A DNA stretch of 64,000 bases from Saccharina japonica (taxonomy: Eukaryota > Sar > Phaeophyceae > Laminariales > Laminariaceae): positions 36,516 through 100,515 of the forward strand of contig MEHQ01004261.1 of assembly GCA_008828725.1 (NCBI GenBank). Direction: 5' to 3'. The notes beneath the pieces are model-generated. The model ran no database searches. It was not told where the DNA came from and saw only the letters and a program-made list of their open reading frames with translations. The position numbers and the translations under genes are program-made. Positions 13,101-20,884 of the stretch are shown here, one piece after another; within the stretch, counting starts at the first letter, position 1; each line of letters begins with the position of its first letter.

Positions 13101-14628
13101 GGGGGGGGGGTACTACTTTGTTGCTTGCCTTAGTCATTTGACCATTGACCACGCATCCCTTTCGAGACGGAGCACCGTTCCTACTCCAATAGAGACACCT
13201 CCAACATTGGGCGCTCATTACGTTGTTTCCATATATTACAAAGAAAACTTGCTATCTTACCCCTCCTGTTTCGCCGCCTGTGGCCACCATCTATCTCCTA
13301 AGATAGCGATCGATGCCCCCCCCCCCCCGTAAATAGGTGAACACCTAAACGGGGGGAGGGGGCGGGGGCGAGGGGGGTGTTTACGCCATGCATGGCCGTA
13401 GTCGTACTCATGTCGTGCATGGCCGTAGCCGCATGACGAATCTGTGTCAAGCGATTTCGTCAGCACTGTAGTGGGCAGCCGGCACTACTCAACCCGCACC
13501 GTAAGAGGACCACCGCTGTACTACATTTGACCTATAAAACCCAGATCGATAGAAAAAAAAAAATNATTTTTTTTTTTCTATCGATCTGGGTTTTATAGGT
13601 CAAATGTAGTACAGCGGTGGTCCTCTTACGGTGCGGGTTGAGTAGTGCCGGCTGCCCACTACAGTGCTGACGAAATCGCTTGACACAGATTCGTCATGCG
13701 GCTACGGCCATGCACGACATGAGTACGACTACGGCCATGCATGGCGTAAACACCCCCCTCGCCCCCGCCCCCTCCCCCCGTTTAGGTGTTCACCTATTTA
13801 CGGGGGGGGGGGGGCATAGTCATTAGGGGAGACCTATTATACGGCACACACGAAAATCCTTACGGTATATATATCACGTCAACTCGTCGGAACACTATAG
13901 TATACCTGGTACGTTTATTTCAGACTGTTAATTTTTATTTTTATTTAATTTTTATTATTTCTTCCCCCACAAATAGACACACACTTCCTGAATTCTACAG
14001 CCTCAGATTGTGTCCCCCCTCATACGGGATGTACATCCTACATGAGGACATATAAAATCCGTAAGTACGCGCGATCGAAGTATTACACTCAGCTAGCAAA
14101 TAAGAGCTTCGACGAACGAAATCCTCGAGCTCACAGCTGTTTTGTTTTTTTTTTTTTTTTTAATATATATACGACTACTCGTATTTCATTTTTTTTTACT
14201 AATACGGGGGAGCATAGTAAATACTAGTAAATAGAACCTACGGTACACACACACAAAACCCTATATATTTGTCGATTTTTGCTAACAATATTTGGCCCTA
14301 TTTACTGTGGTCGTCCGTACCAACAATATTCGGTCCCCTGTATACTTCGAATGGTTCCGTGTATTAGGAGTAGGAACACAGACAGTGCTCCCGTCTCTAT
14401 AAAAGGAGGCGTGGTGGAATGGTCAAATGGTGTACAAGCAACACATTATTTTACCCCCTATTATCCCTCTCACCCCCTCATCCCCCACGTTCCTCCTATC
14501 AAACAGGGAGAGAGGACGAGGCTCAGAAGTACGGCCATCGAGTGGTGGAGATCAGAGAAAAGCTCCACGAGGCGGGAGTGCGGTACGCCAGCAGCCGCAA
14601 CAATGCCGTCGCAGCGCCCCAGGAACAC
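1027..14628 (+). CDS. KLC-type TPR protein gene (multi-exon, partial)
   Basis: Eight exons (1027-1124, 2237-2345, 2893-3003, 3799-3855, 4949-5053, 5775-5879, 7093-7204, 14507-14628) join in one continuous frame of 273 codons. The product is a run of about 42-residue TPR units of the kinesin-light-chain/nephrocystin-3 type. Their signatures include GHDHVDAAESLVNLA, HGDLHPETVA, GDDHPGVADSLSDLAELRRAQGK and GPDHDTVAQSAQMLSLL. Such repeats form helical-hairpin solenoids for protein binding; no catalytic domain is seen. Each exon holds roughly one half to one repeat. The first phase-consistent exon follows an acceptor, so the start lies beyond the left edge. The final exon ends at a GT donor, so the 3' end is missing or among the weak candidates listed at 15-21 kb. 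The seventh intron is GC-AG and contains the large inverted duplication. Family is clear; the specific role is unknown. Confidence 0.85.
1255..1425 (-). mobile_element. C-tailed element family A, truncated
   Basis: Preceded on the plus strand by a G run, it reads TACTTGATATTCACGCATGG, then GCCGTAGTCGTATGACTATA, then the family core with CCCTCGCATCCCTACAATGC and GGGTTTTCACCAACCAGG. A second G-flanked head lies at 1257-1292. This is a partial copy of the element described at 45095-45625, whose sense strand is minus and ends in poly-C. Confidence 0.65.
1428..1565 (-). mobile_element. C-tailed element family B, partial
   Basis: G run, then TACTCATACTTCGCTTGC, then CACGCACCCCTTTCGAGACG and GAGCACCGTTCCTACTCC. 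Same family as 13097-13318. On the sense (minus) strand it ends in GAGTA followed by C residues. Confidence 0.6.
1588..1675. mobile_element. TTAA-type MITE
   Basis: Bounded by TTAA on both sides, with termini TTAACCCCTTGAGATCTGG and CAGTTCTGAATGGGTTAA. 88 bp; same family as 16197-16283. Confidence 0.75.
1846..2205. repeat. GACCAACCAATC-type low-complexity array
   Basis: About 360 bp of irregular 4-base-phased units (ACCA, ACCG, ATCA, AACG). A similar array lies at 25510-25880. It contains no convincing coding sequence and sits in the intron before TPR exon 2. Confidence 0.75.
2237..2345 (+). CDS. TPR gene exon 2
   Basis: Acceptor GAACAG at 2236 and donor CAG|GTGTGG. The first base completes the Lys codon of exon 1. 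It reads VVEMDRKFRGGEEDPSVITE and then MNVYAVLLYAQGKMDQ. YAVLLYAQGKMDQ is the canonical helix A and turn of a KLC TPR. Confidence 0.9.
2565..2650 (+). mobile_element. C-tailed element family B, short copy
   Basis: Reads TCTCGAAAGGGATGCGTGGT, then AATGACTAAGGCAAGCGACA, then AATGAGTACG followed by 11-12 C. The sense strand is plus here and the poly-C is at the 3' end, the diagnostic terminus of this family. Confidence 0.7.
2893..3003 (+). CDS. TPR gene exon 3
   Basis: Acceptor CTTCCAG and donor AAG|GTGGGT, phase 0 at both ends (37 codons). It contains AEPLLRRVLALREKVLGHDH and then VDAAESLVNLAVLNNRK. The A-x-x-L-x-R-A-L-x-I-R-E-x-x-L-G-x-x-H pattern is the KLC TPR signature. Confidence 0.92.
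3290..3512 (+). mobile_element. C-tailed element family B, near-complete copy
   Basis: Starts near GATCGCTATCTTGGGAGATA, includes GGAACGTTTTGC-like and GGGATGCGTGGTCAATGG segments, and ends ACAAATGAGTACG then C6. The mirrored copy in the right arm is at 13097-13318. Confidence 0.65.
3697..3785. repeat. 10-bp tandem repeat CTGCTCTGTC
   Basis: About eight perfect units form the pyrimidine tract just before the acceptor of TPR exon 4. In the inverted right arm (12735-12920) the corresponding array is longer and irregular. Confidence 0.9.
3799..3855 (+). CDS. TPR gene exon 4
   Basis: Acceptor TTATGCAG and donor CAG|GTGAAC, phase 0 at both ends, 19 codons: GMYDEALPRLNRALAILRQ. This is helix B of the TPR opened by exon 3 (the G-x-Y-D-E-A motif). 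The mirrored copy at 12668-12726 is frame-broken. Confidence 0.92.
4949..5053 (+). CDS. TPR gene exon 5
   Basis: Acceptor GCTCTAG and donor CAG|GTGCGT, phase 0, exactly 35 codons. It holds HGDLHPETVACWSWIAETHQ and then KQGQYSESEEILMQ: the LHP turn, helix A, the turn and the start of helix B. The first Ala follows the conserved ILRQ-A junction. Confidence 0.92.
5605..5693. mobile_element. TTAA-type MITE (left arm copy)
   Basis: TTAACCCCTTAAGAACTGG at the left and CAGTTCTGAATCGGTTAA at the right, with TTAA at both ends. Its mirrored copy is 11131-11219. Confidence 0.8.
5775..5879 (+). CDS. TPR gene exon 6
   Basis: Acceptor CTGGCAG and donor GAG|GTGCGT, phase 0, again exactly 35 codons. It holds VVALNRQILGDDHPGVADSL and then SDLAELRRAQGKLDE. 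It is the same module length as exon 5, cut at the same place in the repeat, which suggests exon duplication as the route of repeat growth. Confidence 0.92.
6585..6990. repeat. GTACCCGGGTA-type tandem array (left arm)
   Basis: About eleven irregular 35-45 bp units, each with a palindromic TACCCGGGTACCC core and AGAGTGCTACTCGG spacers. Mirrored at 9840-10240; related arrays are at 18070-18430, 36590-36700 and 36915-37030. Confidence 0.8.
7093..7204 (+). CDS. TPR gene exon 7 (GC donor)
   Basis: Acceptor TTCCACAG. It encodes AEDSHLEALRIREDYFGPDH and then DTVAQSAQMLSLLLQSS plus one base. No GT donor fits; the frame runs on cleanly only if it ends at TCAG|GCGAGA, giving LLLQSS-G-REDEAQ with the next exon, a perfect TPR turn. 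This implies a GC-AG intron of 7.3 kb. The mirrored copy is 9621-9732. Confidence 0.85.
7996..8237 (-). CDS. Leucine-rich-repeat protein, terminal exon
   Basis: Acceptor TTCGCAG at 8238-8240 on the minus strand, then about 79 codons to a TAG stop at 7996-7998. It reads GNGLTQLPTSVASLSSLRSL, then RVSNNSLTALPEEALASLQR, then a charged tail ending VFWDGGELATSS. LxxLPxSVxSLxxLRxLRVSNNxLxxLPEE is a classic plant/stramenopile-type LRR pair followed by a C-terminal cap. No upstream exon was recognised between 8238 and 8800, so only the last exon is visible. It lies in the spacer between the two duplication arms, inside the TPR intron and on the opposite strand. If the arms are an assembly fold-back, its linkage to the TPR gene is unreliable. 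Confidence 0.75.
8238..8803. other. Spacer of the inverted duplication, no gene seen
   Basis: Contains GTGAGATTGAGT-type repeats (8255-8365), a short CTG run (8690-8710), another CTG run (8776-8796), and no recognisable exon. It ends at an ATG-C13 run. Confidence 0.6.
8804..9050. repeat. C13-headed 247-bp unit, copy 1
   Basis: C13, then GTAAATAGGTGAACACC, a G/C-rich block, two GCATGGCCGTAGTC motifs (family A fragments), and AGAAAAAAAAAAAT. The same unit recurs at 13316-13564 and, inverted, at 13566-13814. Positions from 8873 onward belong to the right arm. Confidence 0.85.
9621..9732 (-). pseudogene. Inverted copy of TPR exon 7
   Basis: Sequence-identical to 7093-7204 as far as I can read, with the same acceptor and GC donor. 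On this strand it is not followed in order by a partner for TPR exon 8, so it is a duplicate without an independent gene context, or an assembly duplicate. Confidence 0.8.
10945..11049 (-). pseudogene. Inverted copy of TPR exon 6
   Basis: Intact copy of 5775-5879 with acceptor and donor preserved. Confidence 0.8.
11131..11219. mobile_element. TTAA-type MITE (right arm copy)
   Basis: Mirror of 5605-5693, with TTAA at both ends. Confidence 0.75.
11770..11874 (-). pseudogene. Inverted copy of TPR exon 5
   Basis: Intact copy of 4949-5053 with splice sites preserved. Confidence 0.8.
12668..12726 (-). pseudogene. Inverted, frame-broken copy of TPR exon 4
   Basis: 59 bp against 57 bp in the left arm. 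One extra T (GCCTTTGCC for GCCTTGCC) and one extra G (CGCGGCTC for CGCGCTC) break the frame. Splice sites are retained. Single-base insertions fit uncorrected long-read error or early decay. Confidence 0.8.
13097..13318 (-). mobile_element. C-tailed element family B, right-arm copy
   Basis: Plus strand: a G run, TACTACTTTGTTGCTTGCC, CACGCATCCCTTTCGAGACG, GAGCACCGTTCCTACTCC, and on to CTCCTAAGATAGCGATCG. On the minus (sense) strand it ends in GTA followed by poly-C. Confidence 0.65.
13316..13814. repeat. Palindrome of the 247-bp unit centred on an N
   Basis: 13316-13564 matches 8804-9050. 13566-13814 is its exact reverse complement, and the two meet at the single N at 13565 inside an A11-T / A-T11 junction. 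Both outer edges are 13-base C/G runs flanked by ATG. This is the signature of a fold-back join or a hairpin-capped end. Confidence 0.9.
14201..14275. mobile_element. TTACGGGGGACC-type MITE, fragment
   Basis: ATACGGGGGAGCATAGTAAA followed by ATAGAACCTACGGTACACAC. Left part of the family complete at 53986-54110. Confidence 0.5.
14507..14628 (+). CDS. TPR gene exon 8
   Basis: Acceptor TATCAAACAG and donor CAC|GTGAGA. After completing a Gly codon with exon 7 it reads REDEAQKYGHRVVEIREKLH and then EAGVRYASSRNNAVAAPQEH. It completes the last TPR helix B and adds a short non-TPR tail. It ends in phase 0, so at least one more exon follows. Confidence 0.88.
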
Positions 14629-14708
14629 GTGAGATATTTTAATATTTCTGCATTTTTTTTATTTTTTTTATTTTTTCATCCTCCGGTGGATGGGTGAAAA
14701 TATAACGC

Positions 14709-14795
14709 TTAACCCATCCAGAACTGAAAAAATGTCCCACACTAACTCCAAGTAGTTTGTCCCCAAATTAGTGGGACCAGTTCTTAAGGGGTTAA
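14709..14795. mobile_element. TTAA-type MITE
   Basis: TTAACCCATCCAGAACTG at the left and CAGTTCTTAAGGGGTTAA at the right; TTAA at both ends. Confidence 0.8.
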
Positions 14796-15180
14796 TCCCT
14801 CCACATTTCCACGTTCCGCGTTTCTGCAACGTTGATATACTTCCTTCGGGCACATGATGATACGAACTGCTCGTACGTATAATATATGTTGTCGGTGTTT
14901 TGCTTTGCTTTTCTTTTTGTTGTTGTGCCCATTTATGTGTAGTACTGCAGTGTTATTAATAGTATACATTTTATTTTTATTTTTTTGGGGTCCGTTCATG
15001 TGTAGCACTGCAATTTTAGTACGAGTATATAACTTCGTTTCCTTCCCTACCCTCCATCCCCGCACCCCCCTCCTCCCTCCCTCCCTCGCCGTCGCTCCAC
15101 TCCCGTGCCCCCCCCCCTCGCTCCCTGCACGCCCTGCTACACATCTGCCCTCTCTCTCTCTGGTCGACCGCTGAACCCAG

Positions 15181-15255
15181 GGCGAGAACGCTCGCCGAAA
15201 TCACCGAGCGAGTGGCGTTGGAAAAAAGCATTTCAACCCGACTGAGATAGGAGGC
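15181..15255 (+). CDS. Candidate 3' exon of the TPR gene (uncertain)
   Basis: A pyrimidine tract (CTCTCTCTCTCTGG) precedes an acceptor at CCCAG|GGCGAG. Phase 0, as required by TPR exon 8, reads GENARRNHRASGVGKKHFNP and stays open well past 15350. A different phase reads TLAEITERVALEKSISTRLR and ends at TAG, which looks more protein-like but does not match exon 8. I cannot decide between these or exclude a chance reading. Confidence 0.25.
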
Positions 15256-15339
15256 GATAGGCGGGGGAAGGGGGAGCATGCAATAGCAGCCCTCTCGCTC
15301 ACACAACTAAGCTCCGCAAGAATACAAAATCGCTACGAA

Positions 15340-15510
15340 ATGTCGTTTTGTGGGGGGGGGGGTAAAGGTAGAAAGAGGAGAAAGAGGAGGAGGTCAGGGG
15401 GGAGTGGAGTTTGACGAGGAGGAGGGGGTGGGGGAGAGGAGTTTGACGAGGAGGGAGTGGGGGAGGGGAGGAGCGGGGGGGGAGTGGGGAGGGGGTATGG
15501 CTGGGTTCGT
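15340..15510. repeat. G-rich GGAGGGG tract
   Basis: Purine-rich low-complexity sequence with many GAGG and GGGG units. No gene is supported. Confidence 0.6.
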
Positions 15511-16196
15511 TCGTGCCGTTTTTTTTTGTGATTTGTGTTCTGTTTTTGTGGGATCAGAGAGGTATATGGTTTGTTCGACGTGCCCGGCTGAGAGCTCGGT
15601 CGGTGGTTGTCTGGATGTCGAATTTGTTGAGGGGGAGCGGTAATGGCTGTTGATAATGATGATGATGATGATGATGATGATGGTGGGTTTATCCACTGGC
15701 TTGTGCAGCCAATGGGTGGGTTGAGGCAGAGCAGCGAATGGTATTAACCAAGAGTTTGGTTGGGCCTGTCTTCCCCCCTGCTTTTCCCTCCCGCTTCCGC
15801 TTCCGTTTTTTTTTTTTTTCCTCGCCGGGAAAATTCTCGGAAAAATCGCGGCGCTCTTTGGGTGTGCAACGAAACCGGCCCACGGAAAAAACGCAGCGCG
15901 AAAAAATGTCTTTTTTTTGTGTGTGTTCTCGTTTCTTGTTGCCGCCTGGTCGGCTTTTGCCTGGCCTTGCCTCGCCTAGGTGTGTCATTTTGCCTAGCCT
16001 TGACTCCCGCAGCCTAGCCTAGCGCGGCCTTGCTTTGCCTCGACTTGCGTAGCCTTTGCTGATTAGAATCGTTGGCTGTGCTGGGGACAATTTAAGTTTT
16101 TGTTAAGACTCGGAGGACGGGAGACTATGAAACTCGGATTGTGTCCCAGGATTCCTTCCCATTTGGCTAATATTTTGCTGGGAATTTTCGACGGCC

Positions 16197-16283
16197 TTAA
16201 CCCATTCAGAACTGAAAAAATATCCCACACTAATTCCAAGTAGTTTGTCCCCAAATACGTGGGACCAGTTTTTAAGGGGTTAA
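16197..16283. mobile_element. TTAA-type MITE (reference copy)
   Basis: 87 bp, bounded by TTAA at both ends, with imperfect terminal inverted repeats TTAACCCATTCAGAACTG and CAGTTTTTAAGGGGTTAA. The interior carries the conserved CCAAGTAGTTTGTCCCCA. TTAA target duplication with CCC/GGG termini is the hallmark of piggyBac-superfamily elements; this copy is non-autonomous and has no coding capacity. Confidence 0.85.
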
Positions 16284-16621
16284 GATTGTTTTTTTTTGTT
16301 CCTGTTTTTGGGCCTGAGGATGTTTTTTTTGCTCCTGTTTTTTAGGGGGTTTCCAGCAAAATGGATGGCGGGATGGATTCAAGGTGTGTGTTGGGCACCT
16401 GACCGGGTGTTTGTTGGCGCTGGGGGGACCCAGGTATCAAACCTACCTTGTTGTTTTGTGAATACTCGGGGTAGTGTGGTACAGACCCGGGTAATAAACT
16501 TGCCCTGTACTTTTTCTTTTTCTTTTCATTCTCTGGTAGGTACCAGTACTCGGGTAGGCTATCGTGTAACACTGTCGATATCACACGCCCTTGGACGATT
16601 TTCAGAACCGGTTTGTTCCGA

Positions 16622-16870
16622 AATAGGGGGGGGGGGGGTTGGGGGTGTACTGGATATTCATGCATGGCCGTAGTCGTATGGCCATAGACCCTCATACTCC
16701 TTACGATGCCGGGACGGAGCATGTCGGGTTTTTCACCGACCATGCAGACAGACATTGCTAGCTAGTGCCACGCGCGGAGCGCGGCCGTGAGGTGTCCGGC
16801 GAGTCGCATGCAGGGTGGCAGCTGCATCCTACTACCAAAAACCACTCGTGAGGCGGACTGTCTCGCATAT
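16622..16870 (-). mobile_element. C-tailed element family A, truncated
   Basis: G run, then TACTGGATATTCATGCATGG, the family core, and GAGTCGCATGCAGGGTGGCA, up to CTCGCATATGG, where three N follow. Less than half the full-length element at 45095-45625. Confidence 0.65.
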
Positions 16871-18064
16871 GGAGGNNNGGCTACGCAACGACAACGAAAA
16901 TTGGTGGGGCTTTGGGGAGATGTCGTTTTGAGATTTTCTTCCGTAAACAGACGCATCGCTCGCTCTGCGCTTCCACCTTCCCTGCTTTTGAGCAAATCAG
17001 CCCGGAAAATCGTTGGAAGGGGTTTAGTTATCACTCGGTTGATAAGGGATACATGTTGGGGGGGGGGGGGGGGGTGTTTGTTTTTTCGCGGGGTCAGTAG
17101 CTGCTGCGTTGCTTTTGGGGCGCGGATTGAGATTCGGGCCTTTTTGTTCGTTCTGGCGCTCGTTTTTGGTTATTTTCGTGTTTTCGTCTGTTTTTTTGCT
17201 ACTACTATACCTGTAGACCCACCCCCATATGTAGCAAAAAAATAAGCAAAAACGCCGTTCAGCGTGATGGTGGTGGTGCAGGCGTTTTCCGATCGGCCGT
17301 GTTTCCGCAGAAGGTTTTTTTTTTGCGCGTACGGGGTTTATTAGCTGTTTGACTTCTTTTTTTTCTGCCTTTTTCGCTCTTCCAGTTGTGGTGGCTGAAG
17401 CCTTCTTGGTTTTGTTTTTGTTTTTTTCTTTTCTGCCCCCTTTTTCTACCTCTTGCTCCGCCTCTTTTTATGTGTTTTTTTGTTTTTCAAGCTTCGGTGA
17501 TTTTCTTTTTCTTTTCTTTTAGCGCGTGGTTACCGGTTGTGCTTCCTACTGATCTAGGTACCCCCCCCCCCCCCCCCCACTCCCCCCTTGCGTAGTCGCT
17601 GCGCTGCTTTTCTGTTCAGTGCTGTTCTGTGCTCCCGTGCTCTTTTTCAGTTCGTTTCGATTTGTTTTGTTTAAAGCTTGGTTTCACTCGGTTCTGGGTT
17701 TTTCCCTTTGTTGTTGTTGGTTGTTTCTTTTTTTTTCTTCCGTTCTTCCTACCGTTTTGCATCATTTTCCTCCCCTCTTTTTCCTTAGGTTTGCCCTGCC
17801 TCTCTCCCTCTCTCTCGTGCAAATTTCCACGGGTAGCGGGCGGAGTTGCATAGTGACAGGGAGGCAGTACGTACAGTACCAATAAGACAGCAGGTTGGCT
17901 CGATCGATCTCTCTTCATTCCCGTATTTTCATCCCACCAGCCCACCTCTAACCTCCCCGGATACGGAAACAGGCCAGACGACCGCTCTGACAAAAAAAAA
18001 CGTCTCAAATCGACGGTTTCATAACCAATCTCCTCTCGGCCCACACCCTGGTGCCAAACCTGGT

Positions 18065-18430
18065 TGTTTTGGTTTATACTCGGGCAGATACCCGGGTTCT
18101 CGGATAGGTGCCCGGGTACTCGGGTAGGTATACGAATACTCGGGTAGGTGCGCGGGTACTCGGGTAGGTGCCCGAGCACTCGGGTAGGTGCCCGGACACT
18201 CGGGTAGATACCCGGGTACCCGGGTAGGTGCCCGGACAGTCGGGCAGGTACCCGGGTACTCGGGTGGGTAACCGGGTACTCGGGTAGGTACCCGGGTACT
18301 TGGGTAGGTGCCCGGACAGTCGGGCAGGTACCCGGGTACTCGGGTAGGTAACCGGGTACTCGGGTAGGTATCCGGGTACTCGGGTAGGTTGCCGAGTACT
18401 CGGGTACCAAACCTGGTTGCAGAACATGTA
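18065..18430. repeat. CTCGGGTAGGTGCCCGGGTA tandem array
   Basis: About sixteen 20-24 bp units. Minus-strand readings give a PGYLPEYP-type periodic peptide that I treat as an artefact of the repeat. Related arrays are at 6585-6990 and 36590-37030. Confidence 0.85.
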
Positions 18431-18688
18431 CCCTACTAAACAGCCTCTGGAAAACCTTTTCAATTGCTATCGTGATTGCGTTCCTTTGCGGATGTATTTG
18501 TGTGCGTGAAAGTCAGGGGTACCCAGCTTCTCCTACGAGGCATGGCCACGCTGCTTGTGTGTGGCTGAAGGCTGACCATGCTTTTTGGTTGGGATGGGGG
18601 TTGAGCTGTACGTCGATGTCGCCCCGGGGTTCTGTAGGGGTAACCGGCGCCTGCGCTTCTTGCACGGGCGGAGGATTTCGGGTGTAAG

Positions 18689-18761
18689 GTGGCCAAGATG
18701 TGGTCGATTCGGGTTCTACGCTGATGGACCTTGCGGCGGAACTGACCCAAGGCTTCTTTAG
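18689..18761 (+). CDS. Candidate small exon (unassigned)
   Basis: Acceptor GTGTAAG and donor TTTAG|GTAGGT. One frame, entered after two bases, reads GQDVVDSGSTLMDLAAELTQ and then GFF. This is amphipathic and protein-like while the other frames stop. It could be a downstream exon of the TPR gene, but its phase does not join exon 8 directly. Confidence 0.3.
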
Positions 18762-20853
18762 GTAGGTTTGGAGGGAGGGAAGAAAAGGAGTTCTAGAATT
18801 GTGCCCGGCGTTTTTGGGGACAGACTACGACGTAAAATTAGTTTGGGAAGAGTTTTTGCGGCAGTAGAAGGTTAGGCTGGCGTGTTTCTGGCGAAAAGCT
18901 GGACGATGCTGTTTGCTAAAATGGGACTGGGTTAATAAGAGGTAGACAGACGGCGTAAACTGGATTTTTTTTTTTGTAGTCCCTAGCCATGCCTCAAACC
19001 ACCACGGCTCGGCATCAGTCATACGTGTTTCCGTTTGGCGAAGGCTTAAAAAAAACGATTTTCATACGGAGAGGGGAAGGGGGGCTGGGGAGGATTCGAA
19101 GGGGGGTTGGGCAGAAGGTGCGAGAGAGCGATACATGTTTTTTCATTTCTTCTTTAAAGGAAGAGGGTCGGCTTGATCGCTTGCAGGCTGACTCGCTGGC
19201 TATATAGCCGGTGACATTAAAGGCCAATCCATACCTCCCCCCCCCCCCCCCCTCTTCCAGCGATGCTCCAACGGCTCTTCAACGTGTTCGATATCTTTAT
19301 TCCGTGGTCCCCGGCGCATACGGTTTTTTCAGGAGTATTGGGGGGAGGGGGGGGGGGGGGGGGGGGGCAGGGTGTACTCATGTCGTGCACGGCCGTAGTC
19401 ATATGACCAGGGGGGGTTCGGTAGGTGTGGGGGGGGCGCGTAGAGGGTTAAGGGTTCGTGGAGCGTTACTAATGGAAAAGAGCTGGCGCTGATTTTCGCG
19501 CTGAGTTGGGTCCCTCGACGTGTAGAAGAACGAATCAAAGGGGCCCTGCTTTTGACCTCTCTCTTTCGTGTTTTGGTTGTGTGGAGTTTCTGGGAGTCTA
19601 TAATAGCAGCAGTTTTTTGTTGTTGGTTTTTTTCGTCAGGGGCGAACGAAAACGCGCTCTGTTGGATTTTTTTTATTCCTAAGGAAAAGCCGACAGATAT
19701 TTCGGCCATGGCCCTGTCACGTTTTTTTTTTTCCATTGCTATTTTTTTTTTGTGCTTGTTTTCAGCACATGGGGCTTTCGGGCGTATTCCATGAATATCG
19801 CTGATATTTGTGGGGGGGAAATGCGTCTGCTGTTTGTTTAGGCTCGAGCTTTTCGAATAAACTAGTGAATAGCTGACGATTGTGTGGTTACTCACAGCGG
19901 GCGGACTGTAACAACAGCAACGACAATAAAACGACTGAAAATAGGTTGCAGCAATTGGAAGTAGACGATGCAGCTTTTATCGCGATGGTTTTGTTTTGTT
20001 GTTGAAATAGCCGATAGCTATAGCAGTTATTGTGGCGCCGCGCCAAATTGAAGGGTTTCTATAGCGTAGCGGTGGCGGCGTATGCATAGCTCAGCCCAGG
20101 TAGTCGGGGCTCGTTGGCGTAGCTTTGCGACCGGACCGCCGACCAATCACAATCGACCATTATTGGTTTTGGGTCAGTCAGTTTCGGTCTTTTCGTAAAA
20201 AAGTAAATCAAGGTGAGACAAAAAAAAACACCACTTTGCTCCGATTTTTCATGGGTGCTGTTTCCATTTAGCACCCTCCACCTAATTCACCACCACCGCC
20301 GTAGTAGCAGTAACACACCGGTAAGATGAGGTTAGTTGTTGATATTCCCTTTTGCTTTTTTTTAATGTAAAATCGGCTCTCTTTTTTTTTTTTGTTCGTC
20401 GCTTCATTCAGTCGGGGGTCGATTTTTCGCCGGAGTTCTATAAGTTACAAAAAAAAATTCGGGTTCATGAGTATTCGTAGTAAGGTACTATACACACGGG
20501 AGGGGCGTAAAAGTAGCGGGGGGGGGGGGTGGGGGGTTTTCATTTTTTTCGTTTTTGGGGGGGGGGGGAGGGGGAATGGGGGCCCTCAAAACAATTCTGC
20601 ACAGAGGTATCTTAGTTACTACTGTATTAATCAGGAAGAAAGAGCGCGCCTGGGATGATATGATGAAGCAAGACAAATTGTTATGAGAACACCTGACTGG
20701 TTGGTGTTTGGCGAGGTTTTGTGAAGAGGTCATGGCTTTATTTGAGTTCCCTCTCGGGAGAGGACGCGCTAAAAACTGAAAGATGCCCTTGGTGTGTGTC
20801 TGGTGTGTCTATCTGAAACCCGTTTTTTTTTTCTGTCCATTCTCGTCCCACAG
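18762..20853. other. Mostly non-coding stretch
   Basis: G-run-headed family A fragments lie at 19340-19420. Elsewhere T-rich intron-like sequence; no gene recognised beyond the 48-bp candidate at 19159. Confidence 0.45.
19159..19206 (+). CDS. Candidate terminal exon (unassigned)
   Basis: A T/C-rich tract and TTCTTTAAAG acceptor precede EEGRLDRLQADSLAI and a TAG stop. Phase 0 would be compatible with TPR exon 8. Too short to be sure. Confidence 0.22.
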
Positions 20854-20884
20854 GCACGACGGCCTTGCTGTCTCCTTCGTAAAA
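20854..20884 (+). CDS. Candidate mini-exon (weak)
   Basis: A strong acceptor (T9 C/T tract, then TCGTCCCACAG) and a donor AAAA|GTGAAC enclose HDGLAVSFVK in the phase left by the candidate at 18761. Supported only by splice-site quality and phase. Confidence 0.18.

Larger units (their letters stand above)
8873..13315. repeat. Right arm of large inverted duplication
   Basis: Inverted copy of 3290-7952. It contains minus-strand copies of TPR exons 7, 6, 5 and 4. The stretch 12240-13090 is error-like: extra bases, an irregular 10-bp array and loosely matching AT-rich sequence. It ends at ATG-C13. Confidence 0.9.
14629..18688. other. Region without a secure gene
   Basis: Holds MITEs, a family A fragment, T-rich and G-rich tracts, CCTTGCCT-type repeats at 15950-16065, and T/C-rich sequence at 17290-17830. 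Apart from the weak exon candidate at 15181, nothing reads as coding. Confidence 0.5.

Noticed and set aside
15689-15988. Lys/Arg-rich minus-strand reading
   Set aside because: Driven by T-rich plus-strand sequence (complementary A-rich) with no conserved features.
17616-18463. Minus-strand PGYLPEYP-type proline/tyrosine repeat protein
   Set aside because: Entirely produced by the CGGGTAGGTGCCCGG array; several frames are equally open.
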